Of a DNA stretch of 64,000 bases, positions 17,420 through 24,573 are shown in pieces. The DNA is from JALYRV01 sp036675475 (GTDB lineage Bacteria; Acidobacteriota; Vicinamibacteria; Vicinamibacterales; SCN-69-37): NCBI GenBank assembly GCA_036675475.1, contig JAKFEY010000030.1, forward strand, positions 157,246 through 221,245, given 5' to 3'. The number at the start of each line of letters is the position of its first letter. Positions within the stretch are counted from its first letter, which is position 1. The notes under the pieces were generated by a model. It did not search any database. It saw only the letters and a program-made list of their open reading frames with translations, and was not told where the DNA came from. The translations under genes were made by a program, and so were the position numbers.

Positions 17420-17489
17420 ATGAGGCCGCACGCGCCCTGGGTGGAACGTTACAGGGATGTGGGAACACCGATCGTAACATAGGCCCCGC

Positions 17490-19064
17490 ATGTCCACCAC
17501 ACGCCGCGGATTCCTCGGCACGGCCGCTCTGGCCGGCGCCGCCACCCTCATCGACCGTCTCTCGCCCGCCGCCCTCGCGCAGGCGCGGCAGGGGCGCCGC
17601 CTGTTCCTGCACGGCGTGGCCTCGGGCGATCCGCTCGCGCACGCGGTCGTCCTCTGGACGCGCGTCAGCCCGCCGCCGGGACGCCGCGAAGTCGCCGTCA
17701 CGTGCGAAATCGCGCGCGACGCGCGCTTCACGCGCATCATCGGCCGCGCGATGCAGGCGACGACGGCGGAGCGCGACTTCACGGTGAAAATCGACGCGGC
17801 CGGCCTCGAGCCGGGCGCGACGTATTACTACCGCTTCAGCGCGCTCGGCGAGGCGTCGCCCGTGGGCCGCACGCGCACGCTGCCGGTCAGCACGCCGCGC
17901 GTGCGCCTGGCGGTGGCGTCGTGCTCCAACCTGCCGTGGGGCTATTTCAACGCCTACGCGCGCATTGCCGCGCGGCAGGATCTCGACGCCGTGCTGCACC
18001 TCGGCGACTACATCTACGAATACAAGAACGCGCGCTACGGCGACGGCACGGCATTCGGCCGCATCCCGATGCCCGACAAGGAAATCACGTCGCTCGAGGA
18101 TTACCGCACGCGCCACGCGCAGTACAAGTCCGATCCCGATTTGCAGGAAGCGCATCGCGTGCACCCCTGGATCACGGTGTGGGATGACCACGAGTTTGCC
18201 AACAACACGTGGCGCGACGGGGCGCAGAACCACAATCCGGACCAGGGCGAGGGCACGTGGGCCGCGCGGCGCGACGCGGCCATCCAGGCCTATATGGAAT
18301 GGATGCCCATTCGGGACGACCGCATGGCGCGCCGGCCGCGCATCTACCGATCGTTTGCGTTCGGCACGCTGGCCGATCTCGTCATGCTCGACACGCGCTG
18401 GATCGGCCGCGATCAGGAAGCAGCGGCGCGCGACAACGTGCCGGTGCTCGAGGACCCGAAGCGTTCGCTCCTCGGCGCGGCGCAGGAGCAGTGGCTGTTC
18501 GACGAGCTCCGCGCGTCGAAGGACGCCGGCACCACCTGGCAGGTGCTCGGCCAGCAGGTGATGTTCGCGCCCACCAATCCCGCCGGCGGGCCCTCGTCCA
18601 ACCAGGACACCTGGGACGGCTATCGTCCGGCGCGCGCACGCGTGATCGACGCGCTCGCCGCGCACGACATCCGCAACGGCGTGATTCTCACCGGCGACGT
18701 GCACAGCTCCTGGGCGTACGACGTCGCCAAGGATCCGTGGCGCGACTACGACCCGCGCACCGGCCGCGGCACGGTGGCCGTGGAAGTGGTCACGCCCGCG
18801 ATCTCGTCGCCTGGCTGGGGCACGGCGGAGCCGGAGAAAGCGCCGGCGATCAGCAGCCGCTACATGAACTCACGGCCGCATCTGAAGTGGGTGGAAGGCG
18901 TGCACCGCGGCTACGCGGTGCTCGACCTGCAGCCCAGGCGCATGCAGGCCGACTGGTTCTTCGTGCCGACCGTCAGCGAGAAGAACGCGACCGAGACGTT
19001 TGCCAAGGGATTCGTGAGCGAAGCCGGCGCGCCGCACCTCGTCGAAGTCAGCACGCCGGCATAG
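17490..19064 (+). CDS. phoD: PhoD-like alkaline phosphatase/phosphodiesterase, Tat-exported
   Basis: A 524-aa secreted metallophosphoesterase of the PhoD family, releasing phosphate from phosphate mono- and diesters. The N-terminus has a twin-arginine signal (TTRRGFLGTAALAGA), expected because these enzymes fold around Fe/Ca in the cytoplasm before export. An Ig-like N-terminal domain (about 35-130) precedes the catalytic domain, with metal-binding motifs VASCSNLPWGYFN, HLGDYIYEY, VWDDHEFANN and ILTGDVHSSW. The length fits the family. It stands alone as a transcription unit after tRNA-Asn and is followed by a fold-back intergenic element. Confidence 0.93.
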   Translation: MSTTRRGFLGTAALAGAATLIDRLSPAALAQARQGRRLFLHGVASGDPLAHAVVLWTRVSPPPGRREVAVTCEIARDARFTRIIGRAMQATTAERDFTVKIDAAGLEPGATYYYRFSALGEASPVGRTRTLPVSTPRVRLAVASCSNLPWGYFNAYARIAARQDLDAVLHLGDYIYEYKNARYGDGTAFGRIPMPDKEITSLEDYRTRHAQYKSDPDLQEAHRVHPWITVWDDHEFANNTWRDGAQNHNPDQGEGTWAARRDAAIQAYMEWMPIRDDRMARRPRIYRSFAFGTLADLVMLDTRWIGRDQEAAARDNVPVLEDPKRSLLGAAQEQWLFDELRASKDAGTTWQVLGQQVMFAPTNPAGGPSSNQDTWDGYRPARARVIDALAAHDIRNGVILTGDVHSSWAYDVAKDPWRDYDPRTGRGTVAVEVVTPAISSPGWGTAEPEKAPAISSRYMNSRPHLKWVEGVHRGYAVLDLQPRRMQADWFFVPTVSEKNATETFAKGFVSEAGAPHLVEVSTPA

Positions 19065-19453
19065 CGGCCGGATCCAACGCATCGGGCTCCCGCGCCGCCG
19101 CTCGGATGCTCCGGACGACGTCCGGTATTCCTCAGCGTCGCCGAGGCGAGTCGTGCCAAAGAGCGGTCGCTCCGTCGTCTTTTTAACGGCGCCGCTGAGA
19201 AACACCGGACGCCGTCCTGCGCTCCGGCCGCGCTGAGCGCGAGCGGTCGGTCTGCCGCGGCGCCGTGGTCGTGCATGCGAGCAGAGATCGCCCGAGCTAC
19301 GCGGCGCGGCGCGGCGACAGACTGACCCGAGCGCCCTTCCGCGCGGCCGCACGGCGCCGCTGGAGCAGCGGGCGTGAGCAAGTTTCTGAGGCCGAGCGTC
19401 TAATCGCGAGGCCGAAGAAAGCTTGCGGGAGCCCGATGCGTTGGAAGGCCTCG
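19065..19453. repeat. Fold-back intergenic element with 21-bp inverted ends
   Basis: This 389-bp spacer lies between the convergent phoD and osmC genes and has no credible gene. Bases 19073-19093 (beginning TCCAACGCATCGGG) are perfectly complementary to 19425-19445, giving 21-bp inverted ends 373 bp apart. Inside, 19112-19125 and 19211-19224 form a second inverted pair (ACCGGACG core) with one mismatch, extended by GCTGAG/CTCAGC. The layout resembles a small non-autonomous (MITE-like) element or a structured RNA; no transposase fragment is seen. Confidence 0.65.
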
Positions 19454-19882
19454 CTACGCGACGTCGATCTGGATGTTGCCGCGGAGGGCGTTGGCGACCG
19501 GGCACTTGGTTTCGGCTTCCTTCGCCGTGGCCGTGAAGTCGTCGGCGCTCATGCCAGTGAGGCCTTCGGCGCGCGGGGTGAGCTTCGCGGTGACCACCTT
19601 GATGCCGGCGTCGCTCTTGTCGGCGGTGACCTCGCACGTCACGTTGAACTTCGACGCCGTGGCGCCCTTCTTGGCCACCATGTTCGACAGCACCATCGTG
19701 TAGCAGACGCCGAGCGCGCCGGCGATCAGCTCTTCGGGGCTCGTGGCGCCGCCGGCTTCCCCGACGCGCTGCGGAAACGTCACCGGCAGCGTGAACGCGC
19801 CGGAGCCTGCCGTTGCCGTGCCGCTGCCCTCGAGCAGATTGCCCTTCCATTCAACCGAAACCTGACGTGAAAACGTAGCCAT
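19454..19882 (-). CDS. osmC: OsmC/Ohr-family peroxiredoxin
   Basis: A 142-aa OsmC-type thiol peroxidase that reduces organic hydroperoxides in the cytoplasm. The two redox-active cysteines are present: one in GALGVCYTM (helix), the second in TKCPVANALRGN near the C-terminus, with the expected spacing. The N-terminus MATFSRQVSVEWKGNL and the SPEELIAGALG motif match OsmC rather than Ohr. No partner reductase lies nearby. Confidence 0.93.
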   Translation of the reverse strand: MATFSRQVSVEWKGNLLEGSGTATAGSGAFTLPVTFPQRVGEAGGATSPEELIAGALGVCYTMVLSNMVAKKGATASKFNVTCEVTADKSDAGIKVVTAKLTPRAEGLTGMSADDFTATAKEAETKCPVANALRGNIQIDVA

Positions 19883-19900
19883 GCAAACCTCATCTTGTTG

Positions 19901-19921
19901 GGTAACCGGTAACCGGTAACC
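19901..19921. repeat. Heptanucleotide tandem repeat (GGTAACC x3)
   Basis: Three exact tandem copies of GGTAACC, followed by GGTTGTC. The 14-base stretch GGTAACCGGTTGTC at 19915-19928 recurs inside dnaX at 22971-22984. The tract lies just upstream of osmC. Confidence 0.85.
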
Positions 19922-19960
19922 GGTTGTCAGTGGAAACCGGCGGGCACAACGGCCCGCCGG

Positions 19961-20584
19961 CTACTTCTTGGCCGTGTAGCGCATCTGGACGAAGACGCCT
20001 GCCAGCGCGAGCACAATCCAGACCGCCAGCACCCATGTCTGGCCGGGCGCGGGGTTCATCGGATAGAGCACCCACACGTCGGGGCGCTCGGCGGCCGCGC
20101 GCGCGGCCGTCTGCGCCACTTCCCCCGCCACGCGATCCCCTGCCAGTGCCATGCCGCCCACAATTGCGGTCCAGGCGCCGCCGAACGCGGTGCCGATCAC
20201 GATGACGTAGCGCTGCAGCGACAGCGACGCCAGCGCGCCAATCACCGCCGCGATGATGATGGCCAGCGCCGGCGGCTCCGCGCCGCTGATCTGCGTCCAC
20301 ACGATGTTCACGGCCAGCGCCGCGAGGCCGGCGCCAATGAGCGCAACGCCGATGAAATATGCCGCGACGAGAATGATGGCGCCGATCAACCCGCCGATGA
20401 GCGCCGCGCCGATGAGCCATCCCGTGTCGGAGGTGCCCATCGCCGACGTCGCGATGTTCGCGCCGAGAATGAACCCGTAGATGCCGAGGACGATGCGGAA
20501 GAGGCGATAGCCGGCGAAGCAGGCGACGAGCCCGCCGATGACGAGCAGAATCGCGGCCGGAACCTGGTAGGCGCTGGGAAGCAC
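19961..20584 (-). CDS. Polytopic membrane protein, DUF4203-like
   Basis: A 207-aa inner-membrane protein with about seven hydrophobic segments rich in Gly and Ala (for example GWLIGAALIGGLIGAIILVAAYFIG is spread over positions 55-80). The pattern of short, Gly-rich paired helices matches the DUF4203/TMEM198-like group, of unknown function. The start is a GTG at 20584, because the frame then gives LPSAYQVPAAILLVIGG, a typical N-terminus. The start codons of this gene and the divergent UPF0104-like gene are only 17 bp apart. Confidence 0.72.
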   Translation of the reverse strand: MLPSAYQVPAAILLVIGGLVACFAGYRLFRIVLGIYGFILGANIATSAMGTSDTGWLIGAALIGGLIGAIILVAAYFIGVALIGAGLAALAVNIVWTQISGAEPPALAIIIAAVIGALASLSLQRYVIVIGTAFGGAWTAIVGGMALAGDRVAGEVAQTAARAAAERPDVWVLYPMNPAPGQTWVLAVWIVLALAGVFVQMRYTAKK

Positions 20585-20601
20585 TGCGAAGATTATATGG
20601 G

Positions 20602-21642
20602 ATGATGCTGCGCATGCCCCGGCCGCCGAAGCGAGAGCCGCGAAGGTGGCCGTCGCGCCGCATCACGCTCAGCGGCATCCTCATCGCCGTCTTCGCGCTC
20701 GCGCTGTTCGTCTATGCCCTCTGGCAGACGGGCGGCGCGGAAATCGAGCGCGGCCTCCGGCAGATCGGCTGGGGCCTCCCGATCATCATTGCCATCTCCG
20801 GCGTCCGGCTGCTCGCGCGCACGCTCGCGTGGCGATCGCTCATGCGCACGCCGCCGCCGCTGTCGGCCATGCTGGGCGCGACGCTGGCGGGCGAGGCAGT
20901 GGGCAACCTGCTGCCGCTCGGCCCCCTCGCCGGCGAACCTGCGAAAGTCGGCTTCCTCCGCAAGCGCGGCCCGATCGCTGAAGCCGCCGCCGCGCTCGGC
21001 CTCGAGAACGTGTTCTATTCCCTCTCGGTTGCGTCGGTGATCGTCGTCGGCATGACGCTGCTGGTGCTCACCGTGGCGCTGCCGGCCGATCTGCGCAGGA
21101 TCGCCACCGTCGCCCTCATCGCCATGCTTGCGCTGGTCGGCGCGGGGGTCTTTGCGCTGCTGCGCCGGCCGTCGGTGACCGGCTCCATCCTCGACCGCGT
21201 CCCCGAATGGCTGCCCACCGGCCCGCTCAAGAACATGGAGTCGAAGGCGTACGGCTTCTACGCGTCAGCCAAAGGACGCGTGGGCCGCATGCTGGTGTTC
21301 GAGACGCTCTTCCACGTCTTCGGCTTTCTGGAGGTCTATGCCGTGCTGTGGCTGCTCGCCGGCGCGCCGCCAAGCGCGCTGCACGCGTTCATCCTGGAGT
21401 CGGCAGGCCGCGTGATCAACGTGTTGTTCCGCTTCGTGCCGATGCGGGTGGGCGTGGACGAAAGCGGCTCGAGGCAGGTGGCGCTGGCGCTGGATATGGC
21501 GTCAGGCACCGGCGTGCTGCTGGCGCTGTCGAGAAAACTGCGCGTGCTCTTCTGGACCGCGCTCGGCGTCGCCGTCATCGCCCACCGTGGCATATCGCTG
21601 CGCACCCTCAGCGCCCAACAGGACAGCAACAGCAACTCTTAA
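20602..21642 (+). CDS. Lysylphosphatidylglycerol synthase TM-region / UPF0104 family membrane protein
   Basis: A 346-aa protein with about eight membrane segments, related to the flippase-like transmembrane part of MprF and to YbhN. The motifs seen are RTLAWRSLM, GEAVGNLLPLGPLAGEPAKVG and VLFRFVPMRVGVDE, the last near the C-terminus. There is no GNAT-like lysyl transferase domain, so it is not a full lysyl-PG synthase; members like this are often associated with lipid or glycolipid flipping. ATG 20602 or the next Met can serve as start. The stop codon lies inside a heptad-periodic A/T-rich tract. Confidence 0.82.
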   Translation: MMLRMPRPPKREPRRWPSRRITLSGILIAVFALALFVYALWQTGGAEIERGLRQIGWGLPIIIAISGVRLLARTLAWRSLMRTPPPLSAMLGATLAGEAVGNLLPLGPLAGEPAKVGFLRKRGPIAEAAAALGLENVFYSLSVASVIVVGMTLLVLTVALPADLRRIATVALIAMLALVGAGVFALLRRPSVTGSILDRVPEWLPTGPLKNMESKAYGFYASAKGRVGRMLVFETLFHVFGFLEVYAVLWLLAGAPPSALHAFILESAGRVINVLFRFVPMRVGVDESGSRQVALALDMASGTGVLLALSRKLRVLFWTALGVAVIAHRGISLRTLSAQQDSNSNS

Positions 21643-21662
21643 TTCTTAATTCACCAACTCTA
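21635..21662. repeat. A/T-rich heptad-periodic tract at gene end
   Basis: ACTCTTA, ATTCTTA, ATTCACC and AACTCTA follow one another in a 7-base period, overlapping the stop codon of the UPF0104-like gene. The reverse complement matches 22 of 26 positions of the tract at 36755-36780, so both belong to one dispersed family. Confidence 0.65.
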
Positions 21663-22256
21663 AATTTCTGTCCGCCCCGACATCGCCTTGTGCATGGTGA
21701 ACTCGTCGGCGTAGTCGAGATCGCTGCCGACGGGCACGCCCATCGCGATGCGCGTCACTTTCACGCCGAGCGGCTTGAGCAGCCGCGCGAGATAGATCGC
21801 GGTCGCCTCGCCTTCGACGTTGGGGTTGGTGGCGACGATCACTTCTTCCACTCCGCCGCCGCCGACGCGCGTCAGCAGGCCGTGAATCTTCAGATCGTCC
21901 GGCCCCACGCCCTGCAGCGGTGACAGCGCCCCCATCAGCACGTGATACAGCCCCGTAAAGTCGCGCGTGCGCTCGACGGCCGAGACATTCTCGGGCTGCT
22001 CGACGACGCAAATCGTGCGGCGATCGCGCGAGTCGGTCGTGCAGTACCAGCACGGATCCTGATCGGTGATGTTGTTGCAGATCGAGCAGTACGTGACGCG
22101 CTCCTTCACGGTGCGCATCGCGTCGGCAAGACGATCCACCGCTTCACGCGGCGTTTTCAGGATGTAGAACGCGAGGCGCTGCGCGGTTTTCGCGCCCACG
22201 CCCGGCAGGCGCTGCAGCTCCTCGACGAGCTGGGCCAGGGGATCAAAGCGAGACAT
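21660..22256 (-). CDS. recR: Recombination mediator RecR
   Basis: A 198-aa RecR, acting with RecO/RecF to load RecA at gaps. The order is complete: a helix-hairpin-helix (LQRLPGVGAKTAQRLAFYIL), a four-Cys zinc finger (CSIC...CWYC), and a Toprim domain (ICVVEQPENVSAVERTRDF, YHVLMGALSPL). The length is standard. It is the last gene of the ffs-dnaX-ybaB-recR block; a 24-bp octamer repeat lies between it and ybaB. Confidence 0.97.
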   Translation of the reverse strand: MSRFDPLAQLVEELQRLPGVGAKTAQRLAFYILKTPREAVDRLADAMRTVKERVTYCSICNNITDQDPCWYCTTDSRDRRTICVVEQPENVSAVERTRDFTGLYHVLMGALSPLQGVGPDDLKIHGLLTRVGGGGVEEVIVATNPNVEGEATAIYLARLLKPLGVKVTRIAMGVPVGSDLDYADEFTMHKAMSGRTEI

Positions 22257-22257
22257 G

Positions 22258-22281
22258 GATCTGGTGATCTGGTGATCTGGT
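22258..22281. repeat. Octanucleotide tandem repeat (GATCTGGT x3)
   Basis: Three exact tandem copies of GATCTGGT lie directly upstream of the recR start codon, in the ybaB-recR spacer. Copy-number change here would alter the recR leader but not a reading frame. Confidence 0.85.
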
Positions 22282-22292
22282 GATCCCGCAGA

Positions 22293-22592
22293 TCACATAC
22301 CCGGGATCTTTAAACCCGGTGGCAGCATGCCGCCCATCTGCTTCTGCAGCTCCTCGTCGACCTTGCGGTGCGCGTCGTTGATGGCCGCCAGGATCAGGTC
22401 CTGCAGCATCTCCACATCGTCTTTCGACACGGCTTCGGGATCGATCGTCAGGCTCTGCACGCGCTTGCCGCCGTCCATGACGACGGTGACCATGCCGCCG
22501 CCGGCGGTGGCTTCGACGCGCGTTTCGGCCATCTGTTTGGCGAGGCGCTCCTGCATCTGCTGCGCCTGCTTCATCATCTGCTGGATATTCAC
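22293..22592 (-). CDS. ybaB: YbaB/EbfC nucleoid-associated protein
   Basis: A 99-aa DNA-binding nucleoid-associated protein that forms a dimer with a tweezer shape. The N-terminus NIQQMMKQAQQMQERLAKQM and the core GGGMVTVVMDG with VEMLQDLILAAINDA are diagnostic. Its start overlaps the dnaX stop by 4 bp, the usual coupled arrangement of dnaX-ybaB-recR. Confidence 0.96.
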   Translation of the reverse strand: MNIQQMMKQAQQMQERLAKQMAETRVEATAGGGMVTVVMDGGKRVQSLTIDPEAVSKDDVEMLQDLILAAINDAHRKVDEELQKQMGGMLPPGLKIPGM

Positions 22593-24343
22593 CGGTCGAT
22601 CTCCTCGACTTCCTGGATGTCGGCGCCGAACACGTCAATGAGGCTCTGCACGCTGGGCTGCTCGAGCGCCTTCTGCTTCAACTCGTCCTTGCGGCGCTGT
22701 TCGGGGGTTGGCCCGCTCTCGCCGGCGGCCGCCTGCGTTTCGACGGTGCGGATCGTGATCTTCCTGCCGGCGGCCTCGGCCGCGATGGCTTCCACAGCGG
22801 CGCGCTGCTGATCGAGCTGCGAGCGCAGCAGCTTCTGGCCGGCGCTGAATGTGAAGGTGAGCGTGTCGCCGTCGAGCTCAATCCGCTGCGCCTGCGCGAT
22901 CGACGTGCCGAAGAGCAGCTGCTTCTGCTTCCGTACGGCCGTGAGGATGGTGGTCTTCAGATCCGTTGCCGGTAACCGGTTGTCGGTTGCCGGTGGATCC
23001 GCGTCGACGCGCTGGGCTGCTTCATTCCTGGCCGCTCGGGGTGACGCAGAAGACGGTTTCGATGGTGCGGGCGAAGGCGCGAGCCGTGACGGCGGCGCAA
23101 CGCGTGACGTCTGGACCGGCGCCGGACGTACGATCGGCGCCGAGGGTCGCTGCCCTGCGGCCTCTGGCCTCTGGCCTGGAGCCTGGAGCCTGGAGCCTGG
23201 AGCCTGGCTTCCTCCGAGCGAAGCGAGGAGCTCCCCGATAGGCGCGAGCTTGCGCAGGTGCACCAGCTTCAGCAGCGCCATCTCGAGGTGATAGCGCGGC
23301 TGCGCCGAGCCGCGCACGTCGAACTCGGCGCGCGACAGCACGTCGAACGCGCGCATCAGATCCTCGGCCGAAAAGCGCGCCGCGACGGCTTTCAGGCGAT
23401 CGCGTTCGGGCTCGGGCGCGATGTCGGGATCCGACAGCCGCGACGGGTCGAGCGTGACGACGAGCATGTCGCGCATCAGGCGCGCCAGCTCGCGGCACAC
23501 CAGCTTCAGGTCGTTGCCCGCTTCGGTCGCGCGCTCGGCGAGGCTGAAAATGGCCGCGGCATCTTCGCCGGCCACGGCTTCCGCCATTTCAAACAGCAGG
23601 TCGCGCCCCACCAGCCCGAGCACCGACGCCACATCGTCGGCCGTCACGGTGGTGCCGGCAAAGGCGATCACCTGATCGAGCGCGCTCTGCGCGTCGCGCA
23701 TGCTGCCTTCGGCGGCGCGCGCCACCAGGGCCAGCGCGAGATCGTCGATCTGCAGCTTGTCGGTTTCGGCAATGCGCTTGAGCTGATCGCGGATGGCGGC
23801 GGTGCCAATCGACTTCAGCTCGAACACCTGCGATCGGCTCTGGATCGTCGCCGGCACCTTCTCGAGCTCCGTCGTCGCCATCATGAAGACGACATGCGGA
23901 GGCGGCTCTTCGACTGATTTCAGCAGCGCGTCGAACGCCTGCTTCGAGAGGCGATGAACCTCGTCGATGATGAAAATCTTGAAGCGGTCGCGCACCGGCA
24001 TGTGGCCGAGGCCCGCGACGATGACTTCGCGCACCTGATCGACGGACGTGTGCGTGGCCGCGTCGATTTCCTGCACGTCCATGTCGCGGCCTTCCGCGAT
24101 TTCCACGCACGCGTCGCACGTGCCGCACGGCTCGGCCGTGGGGCCGGTCACGCAGTTGAGGCAGCGCGCGAGGATGCGCGCGGTCGTCGTCTTGCCGACG
24201 CCGCGCGGGCCGGCAAACACGTACGAGTGCGCCAGGCGGCTGCTCTCGATGGCGTTGCGCAGGGTCTGCGTGACGCCTTTCTGGCCGACCACCTCGTCGA
24301 AACGTCTGGGGCGCCAGCGGCGCGCAAGTACCTGGTAGGACAC
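22589..24343 (-). CDS. dnaX: DNA polymerase III subunit gamma/tau
   Basis: A 584-aa clamp-loader ATPase. Domain I has Walker A (GPRGVGKTTTARI), a zinc module (CLNC...CGTCDAC) and Walker B (IFIIDEVHRLS). The arginine finger lies in QSRSQVFELK; domain III ends near residue 375. Then comes a Pro/Ala/Ser-rich linker (about 376-475) and a C-terminal domain (about 476-584). Two stretches of the linker are encoded by heptanucleotide repeats (23161-23209 and 22965-22992), the first just where a gamma form would end. The start is GTG 24343 (MSYQVLARRWRP) with AGAAGG upstream. It lies next to the SRP RNA gene and overlaps ybaB. Confidence 0.96.
   Translation of the reverse strand: MSYQVLARRWRPRRFDEVVGQKGVTQTLRNAIESSRLAHSYVFAGPRGVGKTTTARILARCLNCVTGPTAEPCGTCDACVEIAEGRDMDVQEIDAATHTSVDQVREVIVAGLGHMPVRDRFKIFIIDEVHRLSKQAFDALLKSVEEPPPHVVFMMATTELEKVPATIQSRSQVFELKSIGTAAIRDQLKRIAETDKLQIDDLALALVARAAEGSMRDAQSALDQVIAFAGTTVTADDVASVLGLVGRDLLFEMAEAVAGEDAAAIFSLAERATEAGNDLKLVCRELARLMRDMLVVTLDPSRLSDPDIAPEPERDRLKAVAARFSAEDLMRAFDVLSRAEFDVRGSAQPRYHLEMALLKLVHLRKLAPIGELLASLGGSQAPGSRLQAPGQRPEAAGQRPSAPIVRPAPVQTSRVAPPSRLAPSPAPSKPSSASPRAARNEAAQRVDADPPATDNRLPATDLKTTILTAVRKQKQLLFGTSIAQAQRIELDGDTLTFTFSAGQKLLRSQLDQQRAAVEAIAAEAAGRKITIRTVETQAAAGESGPTPEQRRKDELKQKALEQPSVQSLIDVFGADIQEVEEIDR
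22965..22992. repeat. Heptad repeat inside dnaX linker (distal)
   Basis: GTTGCCG, GTAACCG, GTTGTCG and GTTGCCG run in tandem, encoding the PATDNRLPATD part of the linker. The core GGTAACCGGTTGTC is identical to the intergenic tract at 19915-19928. Confidence 0.75.
23161..23209. repeat. Seven-copy heptanucleotide repeat inside dnaX
   Basis: Seven consecutive 7-base units: CCTCTGG twice, CCTGGAG four times, and CCTGGCT. Three units equal seven codons, giving the repeated APGSRLQ-type peptide at residues about 379-395. Gain or loss of one unit shifts the reading frame. Confidence 0.88.
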
Positions 24344-24372
24344 GGACCTTCTATTCTAATGGTCGGTGGTAA

Positions 24373-24393
24373 TGGAAACTGGAAAATGGAGAT
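24373..24393. repeat. Heptad-periodic tract upstream of dnaX
   Basis: TGGAAAC, TGGAAAA and TGGAGAT run in a 7-base period in the spacer between dnaX and the SRP RNA gene. Confidence 0.55.
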
Positions 24394-24408
24394 GGCACTG
24401 TCAATTGA

Positions 24409-24542
24409 CCGACAGCGCTGAACCGCAGCCCGGGTGACCTGCGGCGCATCGGAGACACTGCTTAGCGCTGCTGCCTTCCGGCCCTGACGCGGTTCGCAGG
24501 CTCGGATCGCACAGGGCCCGGACCGCGGTTCAACGCTGTCGG
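24409..24542 (-). ncRNA. ffs: Bacterial SRP RNA (4.5S-like)
   Basis: On the minus strand the apical SRP hairpin is clear: TGCGAACC, then GTCAGGGCCGGAAGGCAGCA, the Ffh-binding internal loops. The two ends, CCGACAGCG and CGCTGTCGG, pair, and the GAACCGC/GCGGTTC arms continue the long rod. Both flanks carry GTCAATTGAC, extending the outer stem. The position beside dnaX is the conserved ffs location in many bacteria. The length of about 134 nt is longer than E. coli 4.5S RNA; I do not see an Alu domain clearly. Confidence 0.9.
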
Positions 24543-24573
24543 GTCAATTGACGATTGCCAATTTCCATCTTAC

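Noticed and set aside
19065..19381. Possible short genes in the phoD-osmC spacer
   Set aside because: Frames are Arg/Ser/Ala-rich, lack ribosome binding sites and follow the inverted-repeat structure instead.
23161..23209. Repeat tracts considered as a CRISPR array
   Set aside because: Units are 7 bases in direct tandem with no spacers, lie inside dnaX, and no cas genes are present.
24409..24542. Terminator or repeat hairpin at this position
   Set aside because: The conserved GGCCGGAAGGCAGCA apical motif and long rod identify it as SRP RNA.
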